NCBI GenBank assembly: GCA_964036045.1 | Contig: OZ038379.1 | Coordinates: 15,946,317-16,010,316 of the forward strand | Direction of reading: 5' to 3' | DNA: 64,000 nt | Origin: Eutreptiella sp. 'Long Island Sound 2002' | Taxonomy: Eukaryota > Euglenozoa > Euglenophyceae > Eutreptiales > Eutreptiaceae | Shown: positions 21,861 to 34,401 of the stretch, one piece after another | Numbering within the stretch: the stretch's first letter is position 1 | Layout of the letters: the number at the start of each line of letters is the position of its first letter | The notes under the pieces: model-generated | The model's input: the letters and a program-made list of their open reading frames with translations, nothing else | What the model was told of the DNA's origin: nothing | Database searches by the model: none | Position numbers and translations under genes: made by a program

Positions 21861-23054
21861 ATGGCAGACTCGGACGAAGAGGACCCCAATGAGACAGCCT
21901 CGCCTTCCTCTCGTCCCCTGTCGTGTGTCGGGGGACTGCAGGTGGCAGTCGGTTTGATTCAACTTCTCATCAGATTCCGACGAGGCGAATTCCATGAAAA
22001 TTAGAAGTGAAATTGGAATTTGGAATGTGTAACACACAAGCGCGGAAGAAAGCATCAACAGTGAGGTGAACAGTCGGAGGAAGGTTATATAGAAAGAAAA
22101 TAAAACAACCACTCAAATTGTTTACTCCCCTTCAATGCGATCATCGAAGCAGTGCACCCGAAAGTGCCTGCAGCCTCACGCTCTGGGAAGTGAGCTTCGA
22201 CTCATCTTCGTGGTTGTAAGTTGGTACTGTTTGAGAGATAGTTCTCGTGTACATCCTCAAGAAATGATCCTTGTGGAGTACAATCCTACAGTACCCTGGG
22301 AGTGAAAAGTTGACTGGTCGACTTTTTCTATGACCAAAATACTGTCGTTCAAAAAACCGTTACAGCGGTGTACAGAACGCGCGAGTGCAGCAGTGGAGGG
22401 ATCTTCTTTGACCTTTGAAAAATTGACCCAGAGTTGACAAAGCTGTTGGCGCTGAAAATCACGAAATACACTGACTAAAGGGAAAATGAAAAAAACGCCA
22501 AGCATCTGCCACGACGCACTTTGCAAAGTAGCACTTAGGATCGATGCATTCCATCAAAGTATGAGGCATTGTTGTTACAAGGGGAAGAATGAAGACAAAC
22601 CATGTCTTGTTCATGAGTGTGAAGGTTCTCGTCGTGCCCTTCCACCTTTTTAAGTTGGAAGCACATGTCCATTTTCCTTTATGTGGCAAATCGAGGAATC
22701 CGTGCCATCCGTGCCGGAAGAGGAACTGCTTTCTGAGTTGAACGACGGCTCCCCGGGCACACTTCATCATTCCATTGACGAACAAGTGGAGAGTGAGTCT
22801 GATGGTGAGGAAAGCTACGGGTATTCTTGTGCGTCATGGAGATTGCTTTCGTCCGCGCATGCTTATTCTTTTAGCATAAACTGGAGACGTCGCAAAATCG
22901 TACAACGGCTTCATGCATCCTCGTAGGGATTATCTGGACGACTTCCACCGAGGTGATAGTGAGGACGAGCAAAAACAATCACTCAAGTCAAGCCATGCGG
23001 AAAGCATTGAGTCCATTCAAGACGAGGAAAATTTGGTTGAGAAAATTCTCGCAG
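21861..23054 (+). CDS. Possible N-terminal exons of an acidic, probably nuclear protein
   Basis: Three exons can be chained in phase. 21861-21941 starts ATG (MADSDEEDPNETASPSSRPL onward) and ends CTGCAG before GTGGCA. An exon from about 22696 to 22820 reads ESVPSVPEEELLSELNDG and is Glu/Ser-rich; it ends in phase 2 before GTATTC. 22927-23054 follows TCGTAG, supplies the one missing base and reads DYLDDFHRGDSEDEQKQS to VEKILA before a perfect CAG-GTAAGA donor. The 106-bp intron and the phase match support the last two exons; the link to the first is weaker. Acidic Ser-rich N-termini of this kind are common in chromatin proteins, but no domain is visible and the downstream exons were not found. 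Confidence 0.3.
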
Positions 23055-23634
23055 GTAAGATGCCCTAGTTGGTAGATTTTGCCAAAATTAATTAGTCACT
23101 CAATTGTATTCCGTGTTTCCCGGTGGGTTTGTGTTTCTTGGTGGGTTCCACTCATCCTCATGGAACGATTGATACCGAGTCGTTTCTCGCGTTCGTCGGG
23201 CCTCGGCGTATTGGGAGTCTCGACTCTTCATGTGTGCAATACGCCCTATCGGTGATCCGTGAGACAGAGCATTTCCCTAAGAGTCCCGCTACTTATTTCT
23301 TTCTTATTGTTATGCCACGATTGAATTTGCCGCTACGAGTTGCGAATGGACTTTGGGTCGGTGAGCGCGCATATGGCGCTTCGTTTCGTCTCGTCACATC
23401 CGCGTGATGTATGCGTGGTTTGTGACAAGGGGGAACTATGAATTTTTTTGACGGGTGGCGGTGAAATCGTGCAGGTTGAGATTCAAGATTCTAGAAAAGA
23501 CTCAAAATCCCCATGGGAACCTTACGACTTCCGCCTCTACAAGTTGGGTGGATTCCTGCGAATGTTTAAGGCCTCTTTTGTGTTGTTGGCTTTGAGTTCA
23601 TCGCATGGATGGCTGAATAACTTTTTTCACCGGA

Positions 23635-24093
23635 ACTTGTCGTGCTATTCCTTGGGTCCACGTGCATTCCACATCGAATAGTTAGTTGTTCTCTTTGGGT
23701 CGTCCTGGTGTATCGAGGTGCCGTAATACGTGGTTTATTGAAGGTGCGAGTGGTGTATTGAGAGTAGCAAGATGAAATGTCCCGAAACGGTCGGTGATCC
23801 ACAATATATGAGAAATATCAAGGACAAGTCTTAGTTTGTGATGTTTTCAAGAGACGAGATGCCCCATTGAGGGAGTGTGTTCCTTTTGCTTTTGCTTTTG
23901 CGATGGTCGTCGCCGGAGTGCGGGCAATTGGAAAACAAAAAAAGTTCTCTTTGAATCTTGATACGTTGGTCGTATACGAGATTTCTTAGAGGGAGAGAAA
24001 GAGTGCATGCCATTTTTCACGTGGCGCATGAAGTCCACTTGTCGTGCTATTCCTCGGGTCCACGTGCATTCCACATCGAATAGTTAGTTGTTC
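23635..24093. repeat. Pair of 57-bp direct repeats 402 bp apart
   Basis: ACTTGTCGTGCTATTCC followed by one variable base and GGGTCCACGTGCATTCCA to GTTAGTTGTTCT occurs at 23635-23692 and 24037-24093 with one or two differences. A second shared phrase, GGGAGAGAAAGAGTG, occurs near 23990 and 24100. The pair suggests a decayed repeat element. Confidence 0.75.
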
Positions 24094-25379
24094 TTTGAGG
24101 GAGAGAAAGAGTGTTATGTCAATTACTAATTTTAGAGTGGTCCACGTCAACGAAGCCTTCGCAATGTCAATGAGAGGTACAATGTTGGTGAGAGGGACAA
24201 AGGAGAAGGCATACATTCAAAACCTTGCTTCAATGACCTGGTGAGAGTGGTTGGTCTCCAAAAGTCCACCGAACGTTGGCGGGAGGCCAACGTGGCTTGA
24301 AACACAGAACAAAGTCATAGGAGCTAACCCTCCTCCGCACCATCGTGTTGGGTGATGCATCTAAGCCCGCCCCCAAAACGCATGCACATGCCTTTTGAAG
24401 TGACCCGTCACATGGCCAATTGTGGCATCTACAACGTGTCACACGGGTCATTTGCAGAAAAAGTTTATCGCCATTGGAGACGTGTAGTTTGCGCCCGGAG
24501 AGAAAAGCCCAAACAAAAGAACATCAACGATGAGAGTAAAATGCCGAAGCCTCAAGCTCATTTGGCCGTTTCCGTCAAAGCGGCTTCGGTAAGAGATGCC
24601 AATTTCCAAAGTATGGTTGCTGCGTTTTGGGTGGGTGGGTGGGTGGGTGTTGTGGAATGTCGGAGATTCGTTGCTTTGGAAGGGAACCCAACCTCCTCTC
24701 AATTATGGTATCCGAGGGCGTATCCAATTTTAAAAAAAAATTGGTTGACGCTCCGGATTATGCTAGTTTTGATGTCAATGGTAGATTGGCTTATCTGTAG
24801 ACTCGCTAAGAAGTCAACAAGGAGTCAAGTGTTTTGGGTGAGAGGAATTTCACATGGCAACCCAATCCTTACATGTTGCTCGGTCGGGAGCCAAGGTGCT
24901 GCCACTAATAAATCGAGGGGGCGATAATGATGCACTCGATGTCTTTGATTCCGAAATCCTTAGGCTAGGCGTTCAATACTACGGATGCCATGGCTATGGA
25001 GCCCGGCTTTTTGCACCCTTTTTTTTTCAAGGAAAGCTTAGACGCGCGCACGCCAAGTACTGAGCTTTGACCTAGGGTCGGAGGATAAGTCTTGTCGTTA
25101 GCTGGCGTGCACCTTCTTACGAACTTCGAAATCTTGGCCCCAAACACGAACTCAAAACAGGATGGCAAATTATTCGGGAGAAGGGGTTGGCAGTTTTCAT
25201 TTTGCAGAAACGCTTTGTAACACACTCACGCACCTAGAGACGTTGCCACACACGATCCCAACGCGGCCCTCTTGGTTACACCAAACCCCTTCTATGCCCT
25301 GGTGCAGATCGAGGGTGAACCATTCGGTGCAGAAGCCCAAACCGGCGATTCTGGACAAAAGAAAAGTGCATAGGAAAAC
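24094..25379. other. No supported gene; possible retroelement relic
   Basis: A frame of 191 codons (24352-24927) has no recognisable domain. At about 24706 the sequence TATGGTATCCGAGGGCG resembles a primer binding site complementary to the 3' end of initiator methionine tRNA, preceded by CTCA, the kind of ending an LTR has. No second LTR and no pol frame were found, so this stays a hint. Confidence 0.25.
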
Positions 25380-25901
25380 ATGGCGACTACAAGCAAAAGT
25401 TTATCCTCGTTACAAAAATACCGTCCATGTCTCTACCCACAATCCCGCACGATGACCAGCACGCCCACATACGGCAAGGAAGCACCCACGCGCCCCCATC
25501 ATGTTTTCTGCGCACCTTCAGGTGGGTCTTTCTATTTGAAGCCCGTTCTCGCAAGTTCCGTGGCGGAAATCGAACCAACAGAGGCCTCAGTCTCCAAGCC
25601 CGTTCTTGCAAGCTCCGTTCTCGATCGCCATATAGAAGCAGCCCAGAAAGCACTTCTTGTAAGCTCTGTTCGCGATTGCGCTCACACGGAGGCATTGAAA
25701 TCATCAGGAGTTTTTGAAGTCCCTGACGACTCAGGTATCAATGTGACACCACAACATTTGCATTTGGGCATGCTGGCAAGGAGACAAGCAGATAACCAAG
25801 TTGGCCAGGTACTCACGCAGATAGGCAGGTGTTTGGGCGGGTTACTCTATAGGCAGGCCGGAAAGATTGTCGCACAGTTTTGTGAAATGTGGAGAATGTG
25901 A
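25380..25901 (+). CDS. Hypothetical ORF with an imperfect internal repeat (173 aa)
   Basis: The frame starts at ATG 25380 (MATTSKSLSSLQKY) and is open to 25901. Residues 55-110 hold three imperfect copies of KPVLASSV-type segments (KPVLASSVAEIE, KPVLASSVLDRH, KALLVSSVRDCA), which are also visible as DNA repeats. No known domain is recognised. The minus strand is also open over part of this region, so coding status is uncertain. Confidence 0.25.
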   Translation: MATTSKSLSSLQKYRPCLYPQSRTMTSTPTYGKEAPTRPHHVFCAPSGGSFYLKPVLASSVAEIEPTEASVSKPVLASSVLDRHIEAAQKALLVSSVRDCAHTEALKSSGVFEVPDDSGINVTPQHLHLGMLARRQADNQVGQVLTQIGRCLGGLLYRQAGKIVAQFCEMWRM

Positions 25902-28900
25902 GCTTGCGAGCGATGCCACTTCAGCTGTTCTCGCGCATTTTTGGATTCAACCATTATTGTGCACCCAGTATTGGTGTTGGCAAGTGTATGGGGAATGCAG
26001 TGTTTGAAGAGGGAGATTGTTGTGTGAAAGGTGAGAGGTCTGATTTGGGAGGAGGGTGTAAGGAACAAAATGCACCAGCTCAAGTGGGAGAAACTTAGGC
26101 ACGATAGTCTAATGGCAATCCAAGTGGAAGAAACTCGCACATATCAATTCCAAATCCACAACATCTGCGCTTCTACTTGGATGCTGCTGCATGTCGACGA
26201 ACGAACCAACTACTCGGCTCCTTATTTGCTGTTGTATGCCAAAGGCGACTCCAGAATTTCTTGGTCGAGGGTTTGGATCCGGTGTTTTGCTGAATTCCTT
26301 CCAATTGGGTGAAATGAATTTTTGCTCATCTGTTCATACAAGTATTATTTCGATGGAGTTTGGGGACTACTAGGATTTCTTTTCGGCCCCGACCCTCCAA
26401 TTATGAGTTAATGAGTATGAAGATCCAGAGCCCAGGTTTGGAAAGGATTGTTTCATAGCTCCTTCTATTAGACAAACAACATTGCGCTGGCAATTTTGCC
26501 CTCCCATCCCCCATTTCTGCATAACCCCCAACAACCATCATTCCCTTGAAATAGACAAAAATCAATCATTTTTGCCAAACAGGTCAAAAATTGAGAAGCT
26601 TGTGAACCCATGCTCAACATTCTTCTCGACAGGGGTATCCGTCCAAATCGCTGATTTCAAAGAAAATTTAGATTGTTTAGTCCAATCTCTTCATTTTCGG
26701 GGATGGATGGGGGAGTTCGGGTCTGGAAACGGAACAGGCAGACCCCCATGGACCATATACCGCCACTGGTGTGTGTGTTTGGGTGTCCGGCATATCTGTG
26801 CCCTAAAAATTAAAGATTAAGCTCCAAATCCATCTCAAAATTGCCACAGATCACCAACAGTCGAAAATTTCACCCAAAGCCGCAGAAAATTGAAATTCCA
26901 CCCCGCCCTTGAGGGCTGCCGGCCACCACATAGGTCTCGACCATTGCGAAAGTGGGCGCCATGGGCTCCAGATTTTTTTAAGCACATGTGCCCCATAGTA
27001 AGGTTCAACATGTTGAGAATTGTTTGGAGAAACCGAATTTTCAGCAAACAAGGTGGTGGAAAATTGACATCTTTTCATCAAAGTTGTGCTGCCGCAGGAT
27101 TGGCTTTGGGGCCAGGAGTCATGGGTTTGTGGTGTTCGTGGTTCACTCCTCACAGTGCACCAACAACCCTGCCGTGTAGTCTGCCATGTAGCTGGAACTA
27201 CCTTCAACACACAGGACAATCAATGCATACCAAAAAACGGGGTCATTTTCTGCAGAATCGTGCCATACGCCACAAAACAGATTGTGGCACAATTCCCGAT
27301 GATTGTGACCATTCCGGAACGTTCTGAAAATTCCTTTCCGGAATGCGGGCGGAGCCCCGATTCCGTGTTCCATTTCCACGTGTGCTGTAGGAGCACCCGC
27401 GCTCACACCTCGGGCCGCAGAAGTCGAAGAAGACCTTCACAGTGCCCGATCCGTCCGATCAGGTTTGTTTTTCCCTGCAATTTTTTTCGTGCAGTTTAAG
27501 CGGCCTGCTGCACTGGGGATCAGGAGTACGGCCGGCTTGGCAGGCACCTACGGATATGCAGATACAAATTTGGATCCTCAACAATCCAGGGTCCCCTCAA
27601 CGATCAGTTTGACACAACTGGATGGGCCTTTTTCAAAATACACCCCCCATTTCATCAACGTGGCCTGTCCCCAACGCTTGAGCGGCAGCAGCAGCGATAG
27701 CTGCTGCAGCTGCAGCAACGGCAACGATGGCAAGGCTCTACAGGGCAGTAAAGGGCAGCACAGGAAATCCCAAAAAGAACCTGGGAGAGCGCCTGAAAAT
27801 TTGACCACAGAAATCTGCCCTGCAGAATGAGAAGTGCACGCAAGCGAATGAGATGTGATAGACAGGACCAACCTGGGCAACCGTCGGCATTATAAGAGGC
27901 CGCAAGGATCAGAGTTTTAGACTCGCCACCCAGCAGAAGACAGAACCCCCCACTCCCCCTTGGAGATTTCATTCCTGTTTGTGGAGACGCTGGTACTTTG
28001 CGGAGATCCCGTTGTGGTCATGGGGCATGTTGGCCACCCCGAAGAGTTCCTGAGCACTTCAACATGATAAGCATAAGGAAGTCAATGGAAAGCACATGCC
28101 ATGTCGAGAACCGAAGCGACACCAAAAAGAAGTAGAAAGACGCAGCCCCCCGCAAATCGTCGCTGTTACTGCTCTGATGGCATCAGAAACACAGCCAGTG
28201 GCAATGCCAGCGGAGGCAGCCCCAAAAACATGTTCCAATCCTGAGCAGCCCTGAACAGGTGTCATGACCTCAACAATCTTTGCGCCGCGATGAAATTTTG
28301 GGAATCAGATGAGGTTGAGGAAGTCCGCTGCTGCGACGGTTGAATGCCGTCCACAGGGTTCGGGGCCAATAAGCTTTGTTTATGGGGAGCGAAGGTTGCT
28401 GATGGTGACTGGCGAAAAGCTGGGGTTGTTGAAGGTTCGTCGACGTTGAGTGAGGATGGTGAAGGGCCGTATTGGTATGTGGACCGCCAGCAAAGTGATT
28501 CAACACGTGTTGTGTGTGTTCCTCCTGTATCGGGGGTTGTGGTCTGTCTTGCCGGATCAGTCCTGTTCTCCGCCGTTTCACCAGCTTGTAGAAACGGCTG
28601 GAACGGTGGACTGCTGTCATCACATTTTCCCGATTGTCTGCGGATGTGGCGCTCCTGGGGTTTGCCAATGGCGCTCATGGAGTCCTCCGGTGTCTTGGTG
28701 TTGGACCAGGGACACGGTTGAGGGGTTTTGGAGGTTATTGAAGATTGTGGGTTGTTCAGGGGTGACGATTGTTGAGTGTTGCTGAAGGCTGCTGAAGGTC
28801 ACTGAACCCTGTTTGGCAATCCTGCATTCATAATGAAAGCTCACAAATGGTCTCCGAGTGGTGGCACAGCAACACACTGGCGGTCCGCAGGCCACAACCA

Positions 28901-29163
28901 CCGGATGGGAAAGAACTCCAACGGGGCAGGTGCCATGGGGGGGATGGTGCAGCCCATGCTGAAATGCATGTTGCAGTCCTGTGGCCCTTCGCCTCAGCCC
29001 CTCCCTGTCCGGCACTTCGGCTCAGCGGCAGTTCCGGCGGTGAACGACCGGTGGTTCCAATGCCCGGTCGGCCCGCCGGAGTGCCGCATGACTCTCTTGC
29101 GCTGCAGGGAATCGTCCGGCACCGCCTCAGCAGCACGTCTGGACACGTCCATAGGCCCTGTGC
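25902..29163. other. No supported gene
   Basis: Many ORFs of 60-140 codons overlap on both strands without a recognisable motif or a convincing splice chain. Around 27660-27750 a Ser/Cys-rich run reflects AGC repeats. Exons of the 29164 gene could lie in 28833-29160 but could not be fixed. Confidence 0.35.
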
Positions 29164-29919
29164 ATGTGCCGCACTGTCTTTGCAGTTATCCCCGAAAGGA
29201 TCCCTCACGCCTGCGAGGCAGAAGAGCCGAAACGCCGGCAACGAGATCCACCCACCAAAGTTGCCCAGCGGAAGCATTCTGCATCACCTCCCCCCGCCCG
29301 CAAATCAACCGCCCAACCGCACCACAAGCCTGCAGCCAAGCATTCGCACCCAGTCACTGGCCTCCAGCCTCCCATGCCCAAAAGCCACGTTCTAGCCAAC
29401 CGAAAAGCACCTACTAACCGCTTGCCATCCGCCAATCGTCGGCCCCCCGCCAACCACCAGCCCTCTACCAATGCTCGCTCCTCTGCCAATCGCCGCCCGC
29501 AGCAGCAGCCGCTCCGTGCCCAGGGTCACCTGGTTGCACGCGGCCCGAGCCCCGATTTTGCCAGCCAGCCCCTGCCAGCACACTTGCCACAGTCTCACCA
29601 GCCCCCCCCAGCGCTTGCCAAACGCAGGAGCAGTACAGAGACCCACCACAAGCCCACGCACCCACAGAGCACGCAGCATCCAAAGCGCAATGCAGTGGGG
29701 GATGTCACTACGCGGCACCGGGCAATTAGTGCCGACGCTGCGCAGTTGCGGCGGCGGCGGGAGGAGCGGTCGGCGAGCTCGGGCAGGCGCCGTGGGCCCT
29801 CGAGGGAGCCCACGCCACACGGGGCGCCGCTGTACATAGCGCCGGTACCGAAGAAGAATTATGAGCGGCGGCATTTCTTGATGAACGACAATATAGGGGG
29901 GATCCTGAAGCATCAGTAA
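29164..29919 (+). CDS. Hypothetical Pro/Ser/Arg-rich protein, probable C-terminal exon (251 aa)
   Basis: The frame is open to TAA at 29917. The first 170 residues are disordered and basic, with repeated Ala-Asn-Arg units (LANRKAPTNRLPSANRRPP onward). The last 65 residues look more structured and conserved in style: SADAAQLRRRREERSASS, then APLYIAPVPKKNYERRHF and NDNIGGILKHQ. The start is chosen as the first ATG in the open frame, but upstream exons are likely. No family is recognised. The stop is followed within 15 bases by a CACTA/CACTGC simple repeat, consistent with the end of a transcript unit. Confidence 0.4.
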   Translation: MCRTVFAVIPERIPHACEAEEPKRRQRDPPTKVAQRKHSASPPPARKSTAQPHHKPAAKHSHPVTGLQPPMPKSHVLANRKAPTNRLPSANRRPPANHQPSTNARSSANRRPQQQPLRAQGHLVARGPSPDFASQPLPAHLPQSHQPPPALAKRRSSTETHHKPTHPQSTQHPKRNAVGDVTTRHRAISADAAQLRRRREERSASSGRRRGPSREPTPHGAPLYIAPVPKKNYERRHFLMNDNIGGILKHQ

Positions 29920-29934
29920 AGGCACTATGCTACC

Positions 29935-30115
29935 CTCGCAGACACTACACGACACTGAACTGCACTACACCACACTACACCACACTGCACTACGCTACAC
30001 TGCTCTGCACTGCACTGCACTGCACTGCACACTACACCACTACACTACACTACACTACACCACTGTATTGTACTACACTCTCCACCACACCACACCACAC
30101 CATACCACACAGCTA
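29935..30115. repeat. Simple repeat of CACTA/CACTGC type
   Basis: The stretch is built from short ACTACAC, CACTGCACTGCA and CACCACAC units with irregular changes, about 180 bp long. Confidence 0.9.
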
Positions 30116-33100
30116 CTGGTGCGAGGCTGTGAGGTGCTGTGCAAGGAACCAATGGCGCAGGGGTCTGCCCCTGTGCGGCCTGTGGCAATCTGCATTGGCG
30201 CATCGGATGAGTTCCCCAAATGAGACAATGTCCAGACAACCCTTCAGCGGCTGTTGGGAATCACGGGTTCCCTTCACGAATACACCTGCTGGCGTGGCTT
30301 TCAGTACAAATTTTCTGCTTTCAATGGACCTCCCGCCCCCTGAATCCCTTTGCCTGGATGTGAAACCTGCCGGCGCCGGCGCCGGCAGTGGTGTGGATGG
30401 AGTCGTGAGCAGTGGGGCTTATTTTCCACTTGCACCCACCGCACTGCAACACCCTGCCACCGCAAACGACGTCAACAAAAGGCCGCACGACATGGACACC
30501 AGCTGTAGTATACCGTACCTAACCAGCCTTTGTGGAACACCCCTTCTGACCCCACCCCCCCCTTCTCCCGCGCCCCCTGTTGTGTAGCCACCGGGTGCCA
30601 GAAGGGGTAGATACTCCTGCCATTTTTTCGGCCGCAATTCCATCGCTTCAGACCCTCGTCGAGTTTTCCTTCGGGTTTGATGGTTGGGGGATTGAATCGT
30701 GGGTGCAAGGTTCACGAGCTGCGCCGTCATTGCACGGCACTTGCCCTCTTTGCACGGCACTTGCCCTCTCTGCCCAAATTGTTTCCACTGTTTCCAGTCA
30801 ATGACCCTCTGGCCGTTCAATGATTTGTGGGACCAGAAACCTCTTCTCACCCCCCACCCTCCCGTGGTCCCTGGCACGCCTCTTGACTACACCCAAAGAA
30901 TGTTACTATGTTGCACCAGATTTCTATGCCACAGCAGTTTTTGCCGTGCTGTGTTTGTGAAACAGCCATATTCAAAGCCACGCCTCTTCCCTCTTCTCTT
31001 CTTAGTGAAAAAGCCGGCCGGAATGGGCGTGAAAGGAATGAATACCTGTCAGCCCATGGGCAGTGCACCAACCTTTGCCATTGCTAAGACAATGTGACAA
31101 AAGTACAGCACCGTAGCATCCGCATCCCTCCGCCTGACCCACCAAAACTTTTCAAAGAGCAACGTTTCGAAGACCGAATCCGCCCGTTGGGGTGAATGTT
31201 GTTCACATGCACACCTGCATTATACCCCAGACACCATTCCGTGCACTTACGCATAGCATTGCACGCGCAGTCATACATACCGCATGATCACCGCATTAAT
31301 ATTATCCCCCACTCTAACATCCCACCACATTAACCCCCCCACCCCACCCTGACACACACACACAAACACACACGCGCACACAGTATGCCCTGTGATCCTG
31401 CATGTTCACTGACCCCACCGACTCATGCTCGAGGAGAGCAGGTCTAGTACCGGTTCCACGGGCTCGCAGCGGACCCAGTGCGCCCGCACCCGGCCTGAGC
31501 GCCGCTGCGCCCCACACCAGCCCCCCCCCCCCCCCCCAAGGATGGGTGTTTGCCAGGTACCTCCGGGCCTGGGCGGCAGTGGCGCTGCAGTGGCCGTGGC
31601 GCGAGGCCCCATTGCCCCATGCTGAGCTAGCCACTGCAAGAGCGCGGGGGCGGTGCTCAACCTGGCTTGTTGCATGTGCAGCCCCACCTGATGGGCCGCC
31701 AGCAGTGTGCAACACCCCAACCCGTTTGGGGACTGTCCAAGTAGGATGTTGTGCCATGTGCAGGGCGCAACTAGCACTACACGCTGCTCCCCGCTCAGGC
31801 CAAATTGCAGGCTGGGGCACCCCTGCTCACTATTACATGCTCACTATTACAGTGCCACTTAGGGCCACCACGTCATCACATACCGCCGCTGCACCGGCCA
31901 CCAATGCTCCGGTTGGGGAGGTACACCAACAAGAAGTGCTCCTGTTGGCGGCTCCTTGCCAGATTGGACAGGCGCTATGCCTCAGCGCTCTGCATGTACA
32001 ATGCTACCTGCACCATTTGCGTGCGCAACGCGGTGTGCACTACGAACATTAGTCGGGCTGTCCTCTTGCACGTGTACCCACCCAAGGGCACGAACGATTT
32101 CCAACACACATGTCTTCCCCCTCTAGCAAGTGGCTGCAAACGCCGCACGGGCCAGTGGTGCCGGGGCAAGTGGCGGTGCTAGGATGAGTGGCGCTAGGAT
32201 TGCAGGAGCACATGGCGGCGGCGGCCCGCTCCATGCAGGCGTGGATAGGGGTGCGGCCGTGACCAAAGGAGGCTACTAAGCCCTTGGCGAAAAGGACGTG
32301 CTCGAGCCAGGTGAAAAGCTCGTGCACGAGCCAGCCACCAATGGGCGGTAGGAAAGTAGTTGCTGCTGTGCAAGGGCTAGGTCTCCTATGCCGAGCTTGC
32401 TTTGGACTTCAAGGCCTAGGGAGGGCGGACACGGCCCACTGTGCCCATGCACTGCCTCCAAGGGCAGTTGCTACCGTTGTAGGAGTAGGAGCGTGCAACA
32501 GTGCCAAAGTTGGTGCTATCACAACTACAGCCCCATGTGGTGACCCACAGCCTGCTAGAGGGGGAAGACACGTGGCTCTCCACGTCGCTCATCCCCGCCG
32601 CCGCCTATCCTGGTCCCACATGGCCCACATAGCGCTTGCGGCAGCAGTGCGCAACTTCCCGGCCCCTCCACAGGCCATCTTGGCCTTGGTGCCGTTCAGC
32701 AAGAGCACATGTACCCAAGAGGCAATTGAGCCCTTAGAGAAGGGAGCTTGTGCCAGCCAGCCACAAGCGGCCAAGAACAGGGCCCACTAGAAAGGGGGCC
32801 GTGATCCCGAACATGTGCGACGCATGCGGCCGGTGCCCGGGGGGGGGGGGGGGTTCCCACTTGGGGATGTCAATGTATACATGCACCTAGGGGTAGCCTG
32901 GCCGCCAACAGACCTCTTCTTTCACCAGATTTTTTGCCTACTTTCCCTAGGTTTGGAAAAAATCCTGTTTTTGTGATTTTTGGCAATCTTACTGTACCTA
33001 GGAGCATAACACTCCCATTTTATCATAATACACACTTTGGCCGGATCCGACCAAAGTCTAATCCGCGAGGGATTGGACTTTTTCTCATCCCAATTTATAC

Positions 33101-34368
33101 ATCACAATTTCTAAAAGCACTCAATATCACCTTTTTCTTAAACATGCCTCCATCTCCCTTTTGAGCAACTTTTGACACATCATGTTCGAAAAAACCTCCA
33201 GTGAAACATCCGGCGAAACAAGAAATCGACCTTCAAATACGAATATGGCATCTCTTGAGCTTGGCTATACAAAGTGACGCCCCCAAGTCCCAGCCACACC
33301 AAGGACTCTCGCCATCCCCCCGGAGGGCACACTGTGCGATCGCATGGTGAGCACGTCCTCAACGCGCCCTCCCCTACACAGAAAGGTTTAGGGGGTCTAG
33401 GGGCAATCAATGTGGACAGCCATCCGGCCAGGGCCCCGTGATACAAGAGGGTTGCTTGGCAGACCGCTGTCGGCGCCAGCAACAGGTGTGATAGACGTCT
33501 TTGACGCCATCTCAGCTTCTTTTCTGGGGTTTTCTGGGGAATGGGGTAGTGTGAGAGACAGGTGCATGGTTTGCTCTCCTCTCCCTCTCCTCGGCCAACA
33601 GCCCTGCGAGACAATGAGGGTTACTGCAAGGCATAGGGCGTCTTCCCCTCCTTCCCTCAGCTGACGGCTCTGCGAGGACTAAGGGGGCCAGAGGTAGGAG
33701 CAAGGGGCATGGTTAGGGTGGGGGCAGGATGTGGGATAGGGGCAGGGCCAAGGGCTGGAGTTACACCCCCAACCCCCAACCCTCCTTGTTGCGCAGCATG
33801 GTGGTGGTGATTGGCAGCACTACAGCACAAGGGACGGTCTGGCATCAATGTCCCATGCAGCAGGTGCGAAACACATGATGTGCCGGCGTGTTAGGCATGT
33901 GCCGCAACGCACAAGGGAATCTGATTTTGGTGCCAACGGCGGCACTGAGCGCGGTGCTTGGTGCAGGGATCAGCCTTGCAGCCGGCGGGGGGGGGGGGGG
34001 GGGGCAGTGTAGCAGTGTAGCAGTGTAGCATTCAATTCTCGTATCCCGCAGCGGGGGGGGGGGGGGCTTTGCATCTCAGGGGGCGGTCTGGCGGCGAGTG
34101 GCCCAACCAGCAGTGGCAAGGCCAGCTTGGTGGTGGCGCAGAGGCACGTTGCTATCTGTGGGCCTCTCCCAGAGGGTTTCCCCTGCCACAGAGGGGCGGC
34201 AGCATGGCAGGGCGTCCGACGAACACACTGAGTGCTCGGGCTAGCTGTCTGAGAGGGTAGGGGTGGGGGCCAGACCCTGCATTCACTCTGCAACTAACCC
34301 CCAGGCTCACCAGCGTCCTGGACCTCATTAGACGAATGCCCTCCTGAATATGGTTCTGCCCTTCCCTA

Positions 34369-34401
<33 letters not shown>

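Noticed and set aside
31402-32052. 217-codon plus-strand ORF in the G/C-rich region
   Set aside because: Composition is low complexity, both strands are open, and no homologous motif is visible.
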